A DNA stretch of 64,000 bases from Myxococcales bacterium (GCA_002716585.1 PBBL01000081.1:1-64000), one strand, 5' to 3'. Counted from the first letter of the stretch, positions 36,201-44,914 are shown. The notes: generated by a model from the letters alone, not told the origin. Numbers and translations: made by a program.

Positions 36201-36766
36201 GCGATAACCCCAAAGGCCCCTCTCGGGAGCGCAAACGCATGGCCCGTCCATCCGAGCGCGAGATCATCAAGGCCCTGTCCTTCAACCGCACCTTCGTGGG
36301 GCTCGACGGGGACGACTTCTCCCCTTTCCTGGCCGAAACGAGGCTGGAGCTGTTCGCCGAAGGTGCCCCGCTCACGTCGCGCGGCGATGTGAGCAGCTCA
36401 GGCTACATCCTGGTGTCGGGCTGCGTTGAGCTGACGACCGAGCACATGCCTGGCCGTCGCGCCTCGCGCCAACACTTCGCGGCGGGCACGCTCATCTCAG
36501 GAGCGGCGCTGATCAAGGACTGGCCTCAAGACCAGGAGTGCGTCGCGGTTCAGGAGACCTACGCGCTTGAGCTGACGCGCAGCGGCTTCAAGAAGCTGCT
36601 CAACACGGGCAACAACGTGGCGTTCCGCCTCCTCGATGAGCTGCTCGAAGGGGTCGTCGCGCGCGTCTCCGCCGCCAACCAGCTCGTGGACGACATCTAC
36701 AGCCACCCCGACGAGACCCTCCTCCTGCTCCGCGCGCGGGCGGCCTCCGAGACAAACCCCGGCTGA
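36197..36766 (+). CDS. degenerate cyclic nucleotide-binding-like protein
   Basis: The protein has 189 residues and resembles the preceding protein in fold order: a helix, then a beta roll (FAEGAPLTSRGDVSSSGYILVSGCVEL), then C-terminal helices. The phosphate cassette is not conserved: ISGAALIKDWPQDQECVAV lacks the PRxA element. It may therefore bind a different ligand or act as the partner of the intact CNB protein. The start overlaps the upstream stop by four bases. The pair could be a diverged duplication. Confidence 0.7.
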   Translation: MSDNPKGPSRERKRMARPSEREIIKALSFNRTFVGLDGDDFSPFLAETRLELFAEGAPLTSRGDVSSSGYILVSGCVELTTEHMPGRRASRQHFAAGTLISGAALIKDWPQDQECVAVQETYALELTRSGFKKLLNTGNNVAFRLLDELLEGVVARVSAANQLVDDIYSHPDETLLLLRARAASETNPG

Positions 36767-36779
36767 ACCAGGCCAAGTC

Positions 36780-37298
36780 ATGACCCACCTGCTTCACTTC
36801 TACGGTGAGCTGCCCTTCTCCTCCGCCGACTTCCTCAAGACCACCTTCAACGCCAACACCGTCTCCTACCTCGAACAGCACATGGACGCCGAGACCTACC
36901 GGCTGGAGCTGCTGGAGGCGAGCGGTCCGCGGTGGCTGCGCGCGGTCCGCGTCGCCCCCAACGTCTCGCTGCCCTGGTGGGCCGCGCGGGCGTTGGGGGC
37001 GACGCGCATCTCCTATCTGGAGACCACCACGCACGAGGTCGGCACCCACACGTTGGAGTGGAACGCCTTGAGCAACGTCCTGACCGAGCGCGTTCACATG
37101 ACAGGCCAGATTCAGTTGGAGGCGGCGCCGCGAGGCACCTGCCGATACACCCTCCAGGGCGAGGTCTCGGTGCAGTTCTACGGCATCGGCGCGCGCCTGG
37201 AGGAGGCGATCGGCGAGAGCGTGACGCGGACGTTCGAGTTGACCCACGAGCTGCTGCTGATTCGCCACGCCGCCCATCAACGCGGAAACCTGCTGTAG
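36780..37298 (+). CDS. DUF2505-like protein
   Basis: The protein has 172 residues. It starts HLLHFYGELPFSSADFLKTT and contains alternating strands and helices, including HTLEWNALSNVLTERV and a C-terminal TRYTLQGEVSVQFYGIGARLEEAIG-type segment (key residues RYTLQGEV and IGARLEE). This fits the DUF2505/START-like fold, usually a hydrophobic-ligand binder. No signal peptide is present. It follows the CNB-like gene by 13 bases with only a weak ribosome-binding site, so it is probably in the same operon. Confidence 0.7.
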   Translation: MTHLLHFYGELPFSSADFLKTTFNANTVSYLEQHMDAETYRLELLEASGPRWLRAVRVAPNVSLPWWAARALGATRISYLETTTHEVGTHTLEWNALSNVLTERVHMTGQIQLEAAPRGTCRYTLQGEVSVQFYGIGARLEEAIGESVTRTFELTHELLLIRHAAHQRGNLL

Positions 37299-37689
37299 AC
37301 CACCGCACACCGCACCTCCGGGGTGGGCGCGGTGCAAGCACGACCCATGCTGCACCGCAACAAAGCGATATTTTGCATCGCAATACAAAGCACCACAATA
37401 CGCTGTCAAAACAAGCACCAACGCACATCGCGGCGCAGCACCGTGGATCACCTACAACCCCCGCGCTGCAACATCACCCCCCGGTGAGTCGACGGCACCA
37501 GACCGCTCCCGACGCCCCGATCCAACCATTTGGATCGAGACGAACGCGGAGATCAGAAGAAGGGATTGCCCTGGATGGACCTCACCGGACGTCAGGAGGG
37601 CGATCCTGCGAGGTCTGTTTCAGCGGCTGTCTTGTGGGGCGAAATCAAGGAGGAGCGAGACGGGAGGAGGGAGCGCAGCCGAGGCGATG
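37299..37689. other. 391-base gene-free spacer with a perfect hairpin
   Basis: The spacer lies between the DUF2505 gene and the 3' end of parB and shows no convincing gene. Its first half is unusually A-rich for this genome and has several GCACC-type repeats. CGATCCAA-CCAT-TTGGATCG (37518-37537) is a perfect 8-bp stem that could terminate either flanking gene. No parS-like sequence is visible. Confidence 0.6.
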
Positions 37690-38655
37690 TCAGAACGGAG
37701 GCTCGGTCGGGAAGAACTCGGCGTCGGAGCCCTCATCCGAGGTCTCCTCGTCCGAACCGTCGTCTCCGTCGTCACTCTCGATCCCCAACCTCGCGCGAAC
37801 CTCCGACTCAAAGAGCGCAAACTCGTTGTCGAGCGTGTCCGCGAGGTTCATGACCGAGTCCACCAGCTCGGTGTCCAGATCGTCGCGTTCGCGAAGCCGG
37901 GTCAGCGCCGCCACCAGCTTCTGACCATGCATGTACAGCTCCTCAAGGTGCTGCATCGAGGTCCTGTCCTCGGCCTCCTTCTTGGGAGTCCGCTCCGGGA
38001 ACTGACCCGAGACGATGTCCCTGGTCTCCTCCACCGACTTGCCAACGACCTTGTTGAGCACCGTCCCCTGATCGTCGTGTGGGAGCCCGGCGAGGATGTC
38101 CGCCTGGGTCTGGGAGATGAGCCCCTGCTCGTACGCCTCCATGGTGGCGGGGCTCAGGCGCTCGGCGCGGCGCACGCTGCGCTCAATGGTCCGAGGTGAC
38201 TTGCCGGTCTTGTCGGCGGTGTCCTCGGTGAAGGACTTCGCCCGCTCATCGGTCGGGTTCGCCGCCGCGTGCGCCCCCGCCACGTACTGCGCCGTCTCGG
38301 GGAACCGCTCCAGGTACAGCTCCTTGCGGCGAGCCAACGCCCGATCCAGCGACGCCCCGCGAAGATCGCGGCGGATGATGTTCTCATCGATCGCCGCCAT
38401 CTCCAGGATCACCTGATCCTCGATCTCAAGGACCCGCGCGTCGATCTCGGTCCAACCGAGCTTTTGCGCCGCTCGGAGACGCCGCTCGCCCGAGTTGAGC
38501 AGGTACTGCCCGTCTGCGCGCGGGATCACGTGGATGGGGTGCAGGAGGCCGATCGCCGCGAGGCTCTCCTCCAGATCCTCGGTGGACATGTCCTCGCGGA
38601 AGTTGTGTCCTGGGATGATATCGATCTCGCTCAGAGGTATGGCTCGAACCGTCAC
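37690..38655 (-). CDS. ParB/Spo0J-family DNA-binding protein (orphan)
   Basis: The protein has 321 residues. The ParB N-domain is clear: PLSEIDIIPGHNFRED, LHPIHVIPRADGQYLLNSGERRLRAAQKLGW, and then an ENIIRRDL motif that corresponds to the CTP-binding box II of ParB. Helix-turn-helix candidates follow (KSPRTIERSVRRAERLSPAT). A highly acidic tail ends the protein (SDDGDDGSDEETSDEGSD). GTG 38655 is chosen because AAGGAG sits seven bases upstream; TTG 38673 is the other option. No parA is nearby, so this is not the usual parAB operon. A parS-like site lies at 63115. Confidence 0.82.
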   Translation of the reverse strand: MTVRAIPLSEIDIIPGHNFREDMSTEDLEESLAAIGLLHPIHVIPRADGQYLLNSGERRLRAAQKLGWTEIDARVLEIEDQVILEMAAIDENIIRRDLRGASLDRALARRKELYLERFPETAQYVAGAHAAANPTDERAKSFTEDTADKTGKSPRTIERSVRRAERLSPATMEAYEQGLISQTQADILAGLPHDDQGTVLNKVVGKSVEETRDIVSGQFPERTPKKEAEDRTSMQHLEELYMHGQKLVAALTRLRERDDLDTELVDSVMNLADTLDNEFALFESEVRARLGIESDDGDDGSDEETSDEGSDAEFFPTEPPF

Positions 38656-38814
38656 CGTCAAGCTCCTTATCAAGGTATGGGAACGGGTCGAGGCTCACTC
38701 GCCAGGCTCTCAACTGACCCGATCAGGGAGTTCATCGTGTGTGTTTAGCCAGGGGGCCTGGCCGCCTCTGGAGATACTGCGCTCTCCTCCCCGGATCAAG
38801 CTCTGGCGAGGATT

Positions 38815-40233
38815 TCATTCAAGCTCGCTGAGCACGAGATCCAGCGCCTCGAGGGCGCCAGCGAGCTGATCGCGGGAGATGATCAGCGGCGGCGCGAAGG
38901 CGAGCACGTGCCCGTGAACACCGCTTGGGAGCATCAGGTAGCCTCGCTTGAGCATCCCATCCACCACCCGAAGCCCCGCGAACCCATCCGGCGCGCCGTT
39001 CGCGTCCTGGACGGGGAGCCCCAACATCAGCCCGCGGCCGCGCACCTCGCCCAGCCGCTCCGGGTGACGGCGCTTCAGGGCCAACAGCTCACCGTGGAGC
39101 CACGCCCCGAGCGTCGCGGCGCGCGGCACGAGCCGCTCCGACGCGATGACGTCGAGGGCGGCCAGCGCCGACGCGCAACCAACGGGGTTGCCGAGGAAGG
39201 TCGAGGTGTGGATCGCCTCACCCTGGCTGTGACCCCAGGCGTCCATGACCGAGCGACGACCGACCGCCGCGGACACCGGCAAGCCTCCCCCCAACGCCTT
39301 GCCGACGCAGAGGATGTCGGGGACCACCCCGTAGTGCTCGCAGGCGAACCACCGCCCCGTCCGACCCAACCCGGAGTAGATCTCGTCCGCGATCAAGACC
39401 AGGCCGTGCCGGTCGGCCAGCCTGCGCAGCCCCCGCACCCAGGAGCCAGGCGGGGTGATCTCGCCGCCTCGCCCCTGGATGGGCTCAAAGAGGATCGCTC
39501 CGACGCTGCCCACGCCCGTCGCGGGCGACGCCAGCAGGTACTCCAGGTACTCCAGGCTGCGCTGAGCGCCCTGCTCGGTCGCCGGGTAGGGCCCCCCGTC
39601 CGCGCCTGGGTAGGGCGCGTGCACCACCTGCGGGTTGAACTGCGCGCGGAACGGCTCTCGAAACGAGCGCCTGTAGGCGGTCGCCCCCAGCGCCCCATAG
39701 CTCAACCCGTGGTAGGCGCCGTGGAAGGCGATGACCCCGGTCTTGCCCGTGGCCATCACCGCGGTCTTCAGGGCCGCCTCGACCGCCGCCGCCCCCGACT
39801 GCGCCAGGATCGAGCGCTCCAGGTCGCCAGGGGTGACCTCGGCGAGCCGCCGCGACAGCTCGATCTTCGGCACAGATGGGAAGACATCGCCCATCCCGTG
39901 GATCAAGCGCCGCGACTGCTCCGCGATGGCGCCGCTGATCGCCGGGTGGCTGTGCCCCATCGCCATGACCGCGAACGCGCCGGTGAGGTCGACGTAGCGG
40001 TTCCCGTCCACGTCCCAGATGTTGGCCCCTTCGGCCCGCTCCCAGACGATGGGATCCTGATCGATGCCCGTCTGCTCGGAGCGCCTGCTTCGCCGGGCGG
40101 TGATCGCGGGGCACTCGTAGCGCACGAGCTGATCGATCCACGCCGTGCTGCGAGGCCCGGGGATCGCCGTGATCAGCTCAGGCCCGGGCGCCTGCGGTGG
40201 CCCCTGGGGGAGGTGTTGGAGGAGGTTGGTCAT
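38815..40233 (-). CDS. class III PLP-dependent aminotransferase
   Basis: The protein has 472 residues and the class III fold. Visible features are GAFAVMAMGHSHPAI, the cofactor segment FHGAYHGLSYGAL, the conserved IADEIYSGLGRTGRW, and the Schiff-base Lys in CVGKALGGGLPVSA. This is the GABA/ornithine/acetylornithine aminotransferase superfamily; the amino donor cannot be told. The ATG overlaps the stop of the upstream gene (40230-40233). That links it to an ECF sigma, anti-sigma and periplasmic-protein operon, an unusual place for an aminotransferase. Confidence 0.88.
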   Translation of the reverse strand: MTNLLQHLPQGPPQAPGPELITAIPGPRSTAWIDQLVRYECPAITARRSRRSEQTGIDQDPIVWERAEGANIWDVDGNRYVDLTGAFAVMAMGHSHPAISGAIAEQSRRLIHGMGDVFPSVPKIELSRRLAEVTPGDLERSILAQSGAAAVEAALKTAVMATGKTGVIAFHGAYHGLSYGALGATAYRRSFREPFRAQFNPQVVHAPYPGADGGPYPATEQGAQRSLEYLEYLLASPATGVGSVGAILFEPIQGRGGEITPPGSWVRGLRRLADRHGLVLIADEIYSGLGRTGRWFACEHYGVVPDILCVGKALGGGLPVSAAVGRRSVMDAWGHSQGEAIHTSTFLGNPVGCASALAALDVIASERLVPRAATLGAWLHGELLALKRRHPERLGEVRGRGLMLGLPVQDANGAPDGFAGLRVVDGMLKRGYLMLPSGVHGHVLAFAPPLIISRDQLAGALEALDLVLSELE

Positions 40234-40847
40234 GGCTTGCTTCGACGAGGCCGCCCCTTGCGGCGACCGGGGGGACCGTTGAGGTCGCGGCCCGCGCCGC
40301 GCCTGCCTCGGCGCGCCTTGCCCACGGCGCGGCGCACCTTGCGTTCAAAGGAGGGCAGAAAGAGCATCACCCGCGCCCGCTGTGACCCGGTGAGGATCGC
40401 GTCCAACGCCTTCATTCGCTCCAGGCGGAGCTTATCGACGCGCTCGCGGTTGGCGATGACCTCATCGCTCAGCCGATCCAGCTCCTTGTCGTCCAGCTCA
40501 CCCCGCACGCCTCGGCGCAGGCGCTTGACCGAGCGCCGCAGCGCGCCCTCCGCCTTGAACAGCTTGAGGTCGTACTCCGAGAGGACCTGATCCAGCTTGC
40601 GGCGCGTCTCCTGGTCGTCGTCCCCCAGCTCCAACACCTCGGCCAGCTTCATGGAGCGCACCACCGCGATCTTCTTGAGCGCCTCCGCCTCGTCGGCCTC
40701 GGGCGCCGACCGGGTTGGCGGCTCGGCGCGCGCCGTCGGCGCCTGGGTCACGCCGAGCGCGATGAACACACCCAGCATGAGCGCAAACCAAGGTGCGAGT
40801 CGCCAGGATCGGCGTCGAGCTGTGTTGGACGTGTGTTGGGTTCGCAT
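40230..40847 (-). CDS. periplasmic Spy/CpxP-like helical protein
   Basis: The protein has 205 residues. The signal peptide (PWFALMLGVFIALGVTQ) is followed by long charged helices and a near C-terminal LTGSQRARVMLFLPSFERKV segment typical of the LTXXQ/Spy-type family. The last 35 residues are very basic (RRGRRGAGRDLNGPP). ATG 40847 has GAGGAG seven bases upstream; an in-frame ATG at 40865 overlaps the upstream gene. It lies between the anti-sigma and aminotransferase genes, so an envelope-stress role is a reasonable guess. Confidence 0.72.
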   Translation of the reverse strand: MRTQHTSNTARRRSWRLAPWFALMLGVFIALGVTQAPTARAEPPTRSAPEADEAEALKKIAVVRSMKLAEVLELGDDDQETRRKLDQVLSEYDLKLFKAEGALRRSVKRLRRGVRGELDDKELDRLSDEVIANRERVDKLRLERMKALDAILTGSQRARVMLFLPSFERKVRRAVGKARRGRRGAGRDLNGPPGRRKGRPRRSKP

Positions 40848-40861
40848 GGGTCGTCTCCTCC

Positions 40862-41611
40862 TCACAGCGACTTGTTCAGCTCAGCCAGGACCACCTCAAG
40901 CTCCTGACTCGACAGCCCACTGACGCTGCCCGTCACCCCTTCGCCCCACAGCGGGTCGTCCGTCGGGTCGGCCGCCGCCGAGGTCTCCTCCTCGTCCCAG
41001 GCCGCGTACAGCTCCTCGTCCTCGTCGGTCACGTCCACCTGGATGGAGGCGGCCAGCGACTTCAGCTCGGCCTTCTCCGCGTCGTTCAACGCCACCGAGG
41101 GCATGACGGACCGCGACGGCTCATACCCCGCAGGCTGGCTGGGGTCGTCGCCCGACGGCCAGACGATCAACAGCGCGATCGCCGCCGCCACCAACGCCCC
41201 CATCGCCAGCGTGGGCTTGAGGGTGAACCAGGCGCGGATCGGCTCCAGCCACGCCCAGGGATCGCGCGCCTGAGCGGGCGACGGAGCGACCTGCTCCTCC
41301 GCTCCCCCTTCAAGCAGCAGCTCGTCCTCCTGACCATGCTGCTCACCGAGCCCATCCATGATGTGGCCATGGAGCGACGTGAAGAAGTGCTCCCCCGGGT
41401 GGGTCGCGACGCTGTCTTCCACCATGAGCCGCGCCATGGCACGAAGCTCCTCGACCTCCGCGGCGCACTCGGGGCAGCTCGCCAGGTGCGCGCGCAGCTC
41501 AGCGCCGGGCTCCACACCTGCGATGGCGTCAAACAGCTCCGCCTCAAGCTCCGGCTGAAGCCGCCCACACCCAGGACCATCATCTAGTAGGACGCCGTGT
41601 GTGTTGGTCAT
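40862..41611 (-). CDS. zinc-finger anti-sigma factor (transmembrane)
   Basis: The protein has 249 residues. The N-terminal ZAS motif HLASCPECAAEVEEL (His-x3-Cys-x2-Cys) is the classical cytoplasmic zinc anti-sigma domain. A single membrane helix follows near residues 146-165 (AMGALVAAAIALLIVWP), and then an acidic periplasmic tail. It should hold the partner ECF sigma inactive until a signal relieves it. Its ATG overlaps the sigma stop (41608-41611), the usual coupled arrangement. An AGGAAAGG element lies upstream. Confidence 0.88.
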   Translation of the reverse strand: MTNTHGVLLDDGPGCGRLQPELEAELFDAIAGVEPGAELRAHLASCPECAAEVEELRAMARLMVEDSVATHPGEHFFTSLHGHIMDGLGEQHGQEDELLLEGGAEEQVAPSPAQARDPWAWLEPIRAWFTLKPTLAMGALVAAAIALLIVWPSGDDPSQPAGYEPSRSVMPSVALNDAEKAELKSLAASIQVDVTDEDEELYAAWDEEETSAAADPTDDPLWGEGVTGSVSGLSSQELEVVLAELNKSL

Positions 41612-42333
41612 GACCTTTCCTCCGCTGTCGAGGACGTGACAATCTCGCGCAGCCGCTTCATCCCGTGGTGGAAGTTGACCCTCGCCGAACCCTCGGAGCA
41701 CCCCACCGCCTCACCGATCTCGCGAAACGACATCTCGGTGTCGATGCGCAGCGTGACCACCTCGCGCTGCCGCTCAGGCAGCTCGCCGAGCGCCTCGCGC
41801 AGCTTGAGGCGCTGCTCGCGCTCATTGAGCGCGCTGTAGGCGGTCGGCTCCACCGCGATCGGGGTGTCCTCGACCGGCTCAAAGCGCTTGCTCCCCCGAT
41901 CGCGCAGGTGGTTGCGCGCCAGGTTGAGCGCGATGGAGAACAGCCAGCTGCGAAACGAGCCCACGCTCTGCAGCTCCGGCAGCCGCGTCCACGACTTGAT
42001 GAAGGCGCGCTGGACGATGTCCCGCGTGTCCTGGCTGTGACGCACGAGCCGAAACACCGCGCCGTAGAGGGGCTCCTGCAGCGTCAGGACGATCTGACTG
42101 AACGCCGCGCGCTCACCATCGCGGGCGCGGGTCACGAGCGCGTCAAGGTCCACCTCCTGGGACGTGGCCTGGGGCGCTCGGGACGCTGCGCTTTGCTCGT
42201 GTGAGGTCCTCACCGGGGTGCTCTGCCTCGCTCGGGTCTCAGGATCAGGGGTCGCGCCACGCCGCGGCGCGAAGCCGCCCAACCAGCTCGGGTTTGCACT
42301 CTGGGGCCGTGGATACGCCACGTCAAGCAGCAT
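41608..42333 (-). CDS. ECF-type RNA polymerase sigma factor
   Basis: The protein has 241 residues. Sigma region 2 contains LYGAVFRLVRHSQDTRDIVQ and SFRSWLFSIALNLARNHLRD. Region 4 is ELPERQREVVTLRIDTEMSF with helix-turn-helix EIGEAVGCSEGSARV. A 50-60 residue N-terminal extension precedes region 2. ATG 42333 has GGAGG five bases upstream; the frame runs on upstream without a better site. It is the first gene of a four-gene operon (sigma, anti-sigma, periplasmic protein, aminotransferase) and is divergent from fliC. It could therefore also act at the flagellin promoter region, although that is not shown. Confidence 0.92.
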   Translation of the reverse strand: MLLDVAYPRPQSANPSWLGGFAPRRGATPDPETRARQSTPVRTSHEQSAASRAPQATSQEVDLDALVTRARDGERAAFSQIVLTLQEPLYGAVFRLVRHSQDTRDIVQRAFIKSWTRLPELQSVGSFRSWLFSIALNLARNHLRDRGSKRFEPVEDTPIAVEPTAYSALNEREQRLKLREALGELPERQREVVTLRIDTEMSFREIGEAVGCSEGSARVNFHHGMKRLREIVTSSTAEERS

Positions 42334-42459
42334 CGAGTCCTCCGATCCGCTCGCGGCAACCAGGCGTCGGGCGCTTCGACGGTCCGAACAGCGCCCCCAA
42401 ACCGGGTTGACCTCGCTCACGCATGATTCTGGCGGTCGACTTCCGCGTCGACGGCCTTC

Positions 42460-42487
42460 ATCGAGGGGACACATCGATCGAGGGGAC
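42460..42487. repeat. 11-bp direct repeat in the sigma-fliC spacer
   Basis: ATCGAGGGGAC occurs at 42460-42470 and again at 42477-42487, 17 bases apart, about 40-70 bases before the fliC -35 element and 127 bases before the sigma gene. Its place between divergent genes suggests an operator or an alternative -35 for the ECF factor. Confidence 0.5.
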
Positions 42488-42527
42488 GTTAAATCAAAGT
42501 TCTCATGCGGTTTTATTGGGGTTCGTT

Positions 42528-42554
42528 TCAAGATTCTCGCCAGCACTCCGATAC
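42528..42554 (+). promoter_or_regulatory. sigma-28 (FliA-type) promoter of fliC
   Basis: TCAAGATT, then 11 bases, then TCCGATAC. This matches the sigma-28 consensus TAAAGTTT-N11-GCCGATAA at most key positions, including CCGATA. The ATG lies about 100 bases downstream. The remaining divergent spacer (42334-42662) shows no gene. Confidence 0.6.
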
Positions 42555-42662
42555 CGATCAGTGAGCTTGAAGGACACGGATGTCCTGTCCGGACCCACGG
42601 GCGGCAGCCGCATCTGGAAGGATGACTCTCGTGCGCCCACCAGCTATTCACGGAGGAAAATC

Positions 42663-43511
42663 ATGCCCCTGAATGTAAAAACGAACATCTCGAGCCTCAT
42701 CGCCCGCCGGAACCTGAACCGGTCCCAGAACATGGTGGACAAGTCTCTGGCCCGCCTCAGCACAGGCATGCGCATCACCAGCGCGGCCGACGACGCCGCC
42801 GGACTGGCGATCAGCCAGAAACTCAAGAGCCAGATCCGCAGCCTGGAGCAGGCGTCGCGCAACGCCAACGACGGCATCTCGCTGATCCAGACCGCTGAGG
42901 GCGGCATGGATCAGATGGGCGAGATCCTCAACCGGATGCGGGAGCTTGCGGTTCAGTCGGCCAACGGCACGTTGACCAACACCGACCGCTCCTTCCTGCA
43001 CTCCGAGTTCAACACGCTCGTCTCCGAGCTGGACCGGATCGCCGACACGACCGAGTTCAACGGGCGCAAGCTGCTCAACGGCTCCGCCTCGGCCGGCATC
43101 TCGTTCCAGATCGGCATCAACGACAACAGCAGCGACCGCATCACGGTCTCGATCATGAACGTCAAGGCCTCCAAGCTTGGGGCCACGACGACCAACTCGC
43201 TGCTGAGTCAGTCGCTCTCGACCGCGAGCAAGGCCCAGTCGTCGCTCGACGTCATCGACGCCGCCATCGCCGACCTGTCCACCGTTCGCGCCAAGCTGGG
43301 CTCCGCCCAGAACCGCCTGAACGTCTCCATCGAGAACCTCGGATCCAGCATCGAGAGCCTCAGCGCCGCCAACGCCCGCATCCGTGACGTCGATGTGGCG
43401 CGCGAGACGGCCAACATGACCAAGGGTCAGATCCTGGTCCAGGCTGGCATCTCGGTCCTGGCTCAGGCCAACCAGTCACCTCAGGTCGCGCTCTCCCTGC
43501 TCCAGGGCTAG
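42663..43511 (+). CDS. fliC: flagellin
   Basis: This 282-residue flagellar filament subunit has only the conserved ends. The N-terminal D0/D1 is LNVKTNISSLIARRNLNRSQ and the LSTGMRITSAADDAAGLAIS segment. The C-terminal D1/D0 is SAANARIRDVDVARETANMT with the final SVLAQANQSPQVALSLLQG. There is almost no variable D2/D3 region, so this is a short flagellin. ACGGAGG lies upstream of the ATG. It is followed by fliD. A flagellin is uncommon in gliding myxobacteria, so the host is likely to swim. Confidence 0.97.
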   Translation: MPLNVKTNISSLIARRNLNRSQNMVDKSLARLSTGMRITSAADDAAGLAISQKLKSQIRSLEQASRNANDGISLIQTAEGGMDQMGEILNRMRELAVQSANGTLTNTDRSFLHSEFNTLVSELDRIADTTEFNGRKLLNGSASAGISFQIGINDNSSDRITVSIMNVKASKLGATTTNSLLSQSLSTASKAQSSLDVIDAAIADLSTVRAKLGSAQNRLNVSIENLGSSIESLSAANARIRDVDVARETANMTKGQILVQAGISVLAQANQSPQVALSLLQG

Positions 43512-43535
43512 GAGGTCGCGTGACGCTGAACCTCG

Positions 43536-43558
43536 ACGCGGCCCGGGCCGGGCCGCGT
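43536..43558 (+). terminator. hairpin between fliC and fliD
   Basis: ACGCGGCCC pairs with GGGCCGCGT around five bases. It probably gives partial termination or 3'-end protection that favours fliC over fliD. A GTAGGAGGCCAC repeat (43557-43568 and 43573-43584) follows; the second copy holds the fliD ribosome-binding site. Confidence 0.6.
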
Positions 43559-43585
43559 AGGAGGCCACTGTCGTAGGAGGCCACG

Positions 43586-44914
43586 ATGTCCATTTCGTTT
43601 GGTGGGCTGGTCAGCGGTATCGATACCCAGAGCATCGTCAGCCAGCTGGTCTCAATCGAACGCAACTCCGTCCGCAACCTGGAACTCAAGCGAGCCCAGG
43701 CCGAGCAGGCGCAGAGCGCGTTCAACACCCTCAGCAGCCGCCTTGAGAAGCTCCGAACCGCCGTCAAGTCCATGCAGGACATCGACTCGTTCGGCAAGCT
43801 CTCTGTCGGCAGCTCGGATGAGTCCGTCCTCACCGCGTCCTCATCTGGGACCGCAACCCCCGGCACCTTCTCGATTGAGGTCCAGTCGGTGGCCAAGGCT
43901 CAGAAGACCATGTCGGACGCCTTCGCCGACACCACCCAGACCGGGCTGTTCGGTGAGGGGACCCTGACCCTCGGGGTCGGGGCCGACGACACCGTGGACA
44001 TTACGGTCGACGCGACCACGACGTTGTCCTCACTCAAGGACTCCATCAACCAGTCCGGCGCCGACGTGTTCGCGAGCATCGTGAACACCACGGAGGGCTA
44101 CCGGCTCGTCGTCGCGGGCAAGTCGACGGGGACGTCCCGCGCCGTGTCGTTTACGGAAGGGGGCACCCTCGGCCTCGGCCTGAACACCCCCGCCAACACC
44201 TTCCAGACCGCGTCCGACGCGTCCCTCGTCATCGACGGGGCGCTGAACATCTCCTCCTCGAGCAACACGATCTCCGATGCCATCGAGGGAGTGACGCTCG
44301 ACCTCAAGAAGGCCAACGTCGGTGAACAGGTCGACATCACCATCGACCGCGACACCGAGGCTCAGGCCGAGTCCATTCAGGAGTTCCTCGACAGCTACAA
44401 CGACGTCATCACCTTCATCAACTCCCAGACGCGGACGACCACCGTCGGCCAGCGGGGGCCGCTGATCAACAACCCCACCATGGTGGGCGTCAAGCGTCAG
44501 CTGCAGCGCACGCTCCAGTCCACCATCGGCACGGGCACCGACTACACGTCGGCCGTCAACATCGGCATCAGCACCGGCTCCAGCGGACGCCTCGAGTTGG
44601 ACAAGGAGACCCTCAACGAGGCGCTCGCCGCCGACTTTGAGGGGGCGCTCTCGGTCTTCACCTTCGACGACATCGGGCTCGCCGACCTCTTTGAGTCGTC
44701 CATCGAGACCATGATCGACGTCGACGGGCTGATCCCCAAGCAGACGTCCAACCTCTCCACCCGCGTCAAGGACCTCAACAACCAGATCGACCGTCAGAAC
44801 ACCCGGGTGGATCGCTACGAAGAGCGCCTCAAGGCTCGCTTCCTCGCGATGGAGCAGGCCATCTCGTCGCTCAACAACCAGTCGGCGAGCCTCCAGAGCG
44901 CTCTCCTCGGGTAA
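43586..44914 (+). CDS. fliD: flagellar filament cap protein FliD
   Basis: The protein has 442 residues. The N-terminal FliD domain begins SGIDTQSIVSQLVSIERNSV with a heptad-like helix. The C-terminal domain has LNNQIDRQNTRVDRYEERLK and ends with FLAMEQAISSLNNQSASLQS, the usual cap coiled coil. FliD caps the growing filament and guides flagellin folding. AGGAGG precedes the ATG, and fliC lies just upstream. The gene is followed by a strong palindrome that ends the transcript. Confidence 0.95.
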   Translation: MSISFGGLVSGIDTQSIVSQLVSIERNSVRNLELKRAQAEQAQSAFNTLSSRLEKLRTAVKSMQDIDSFGKLSVGSSDESVLTASSSGTATPGTFSIEVQSVAKAQKTMSDAFADTTQTGLFGEGTLTLGVGADDTVDITVDATTTLSSLKDSINQSGADVFASIVNTTEGYRLVVAGKSTGTSRAVSFTEGGTLGLGLNTPANTFQTASDASLVIDGALNISSSSNTISDAIEGVTLDLKKANVGEQVDITIDRDTEAQAESIQEFLDSYNDVITFINSQTRTTTVGQRGPLINNPTMVGVKRQLQRTLQSTIGTGTDYTSAVNIGISTGSSGRLELDKETLNEALAADFEGALSVFTFDDIGLADLFESSIETMIDVDGLIPKQTSNLSTRVKDLNNQIDRQNTRVDRYEERLKARFLAMEQAISSLNNQSASLQSALLG

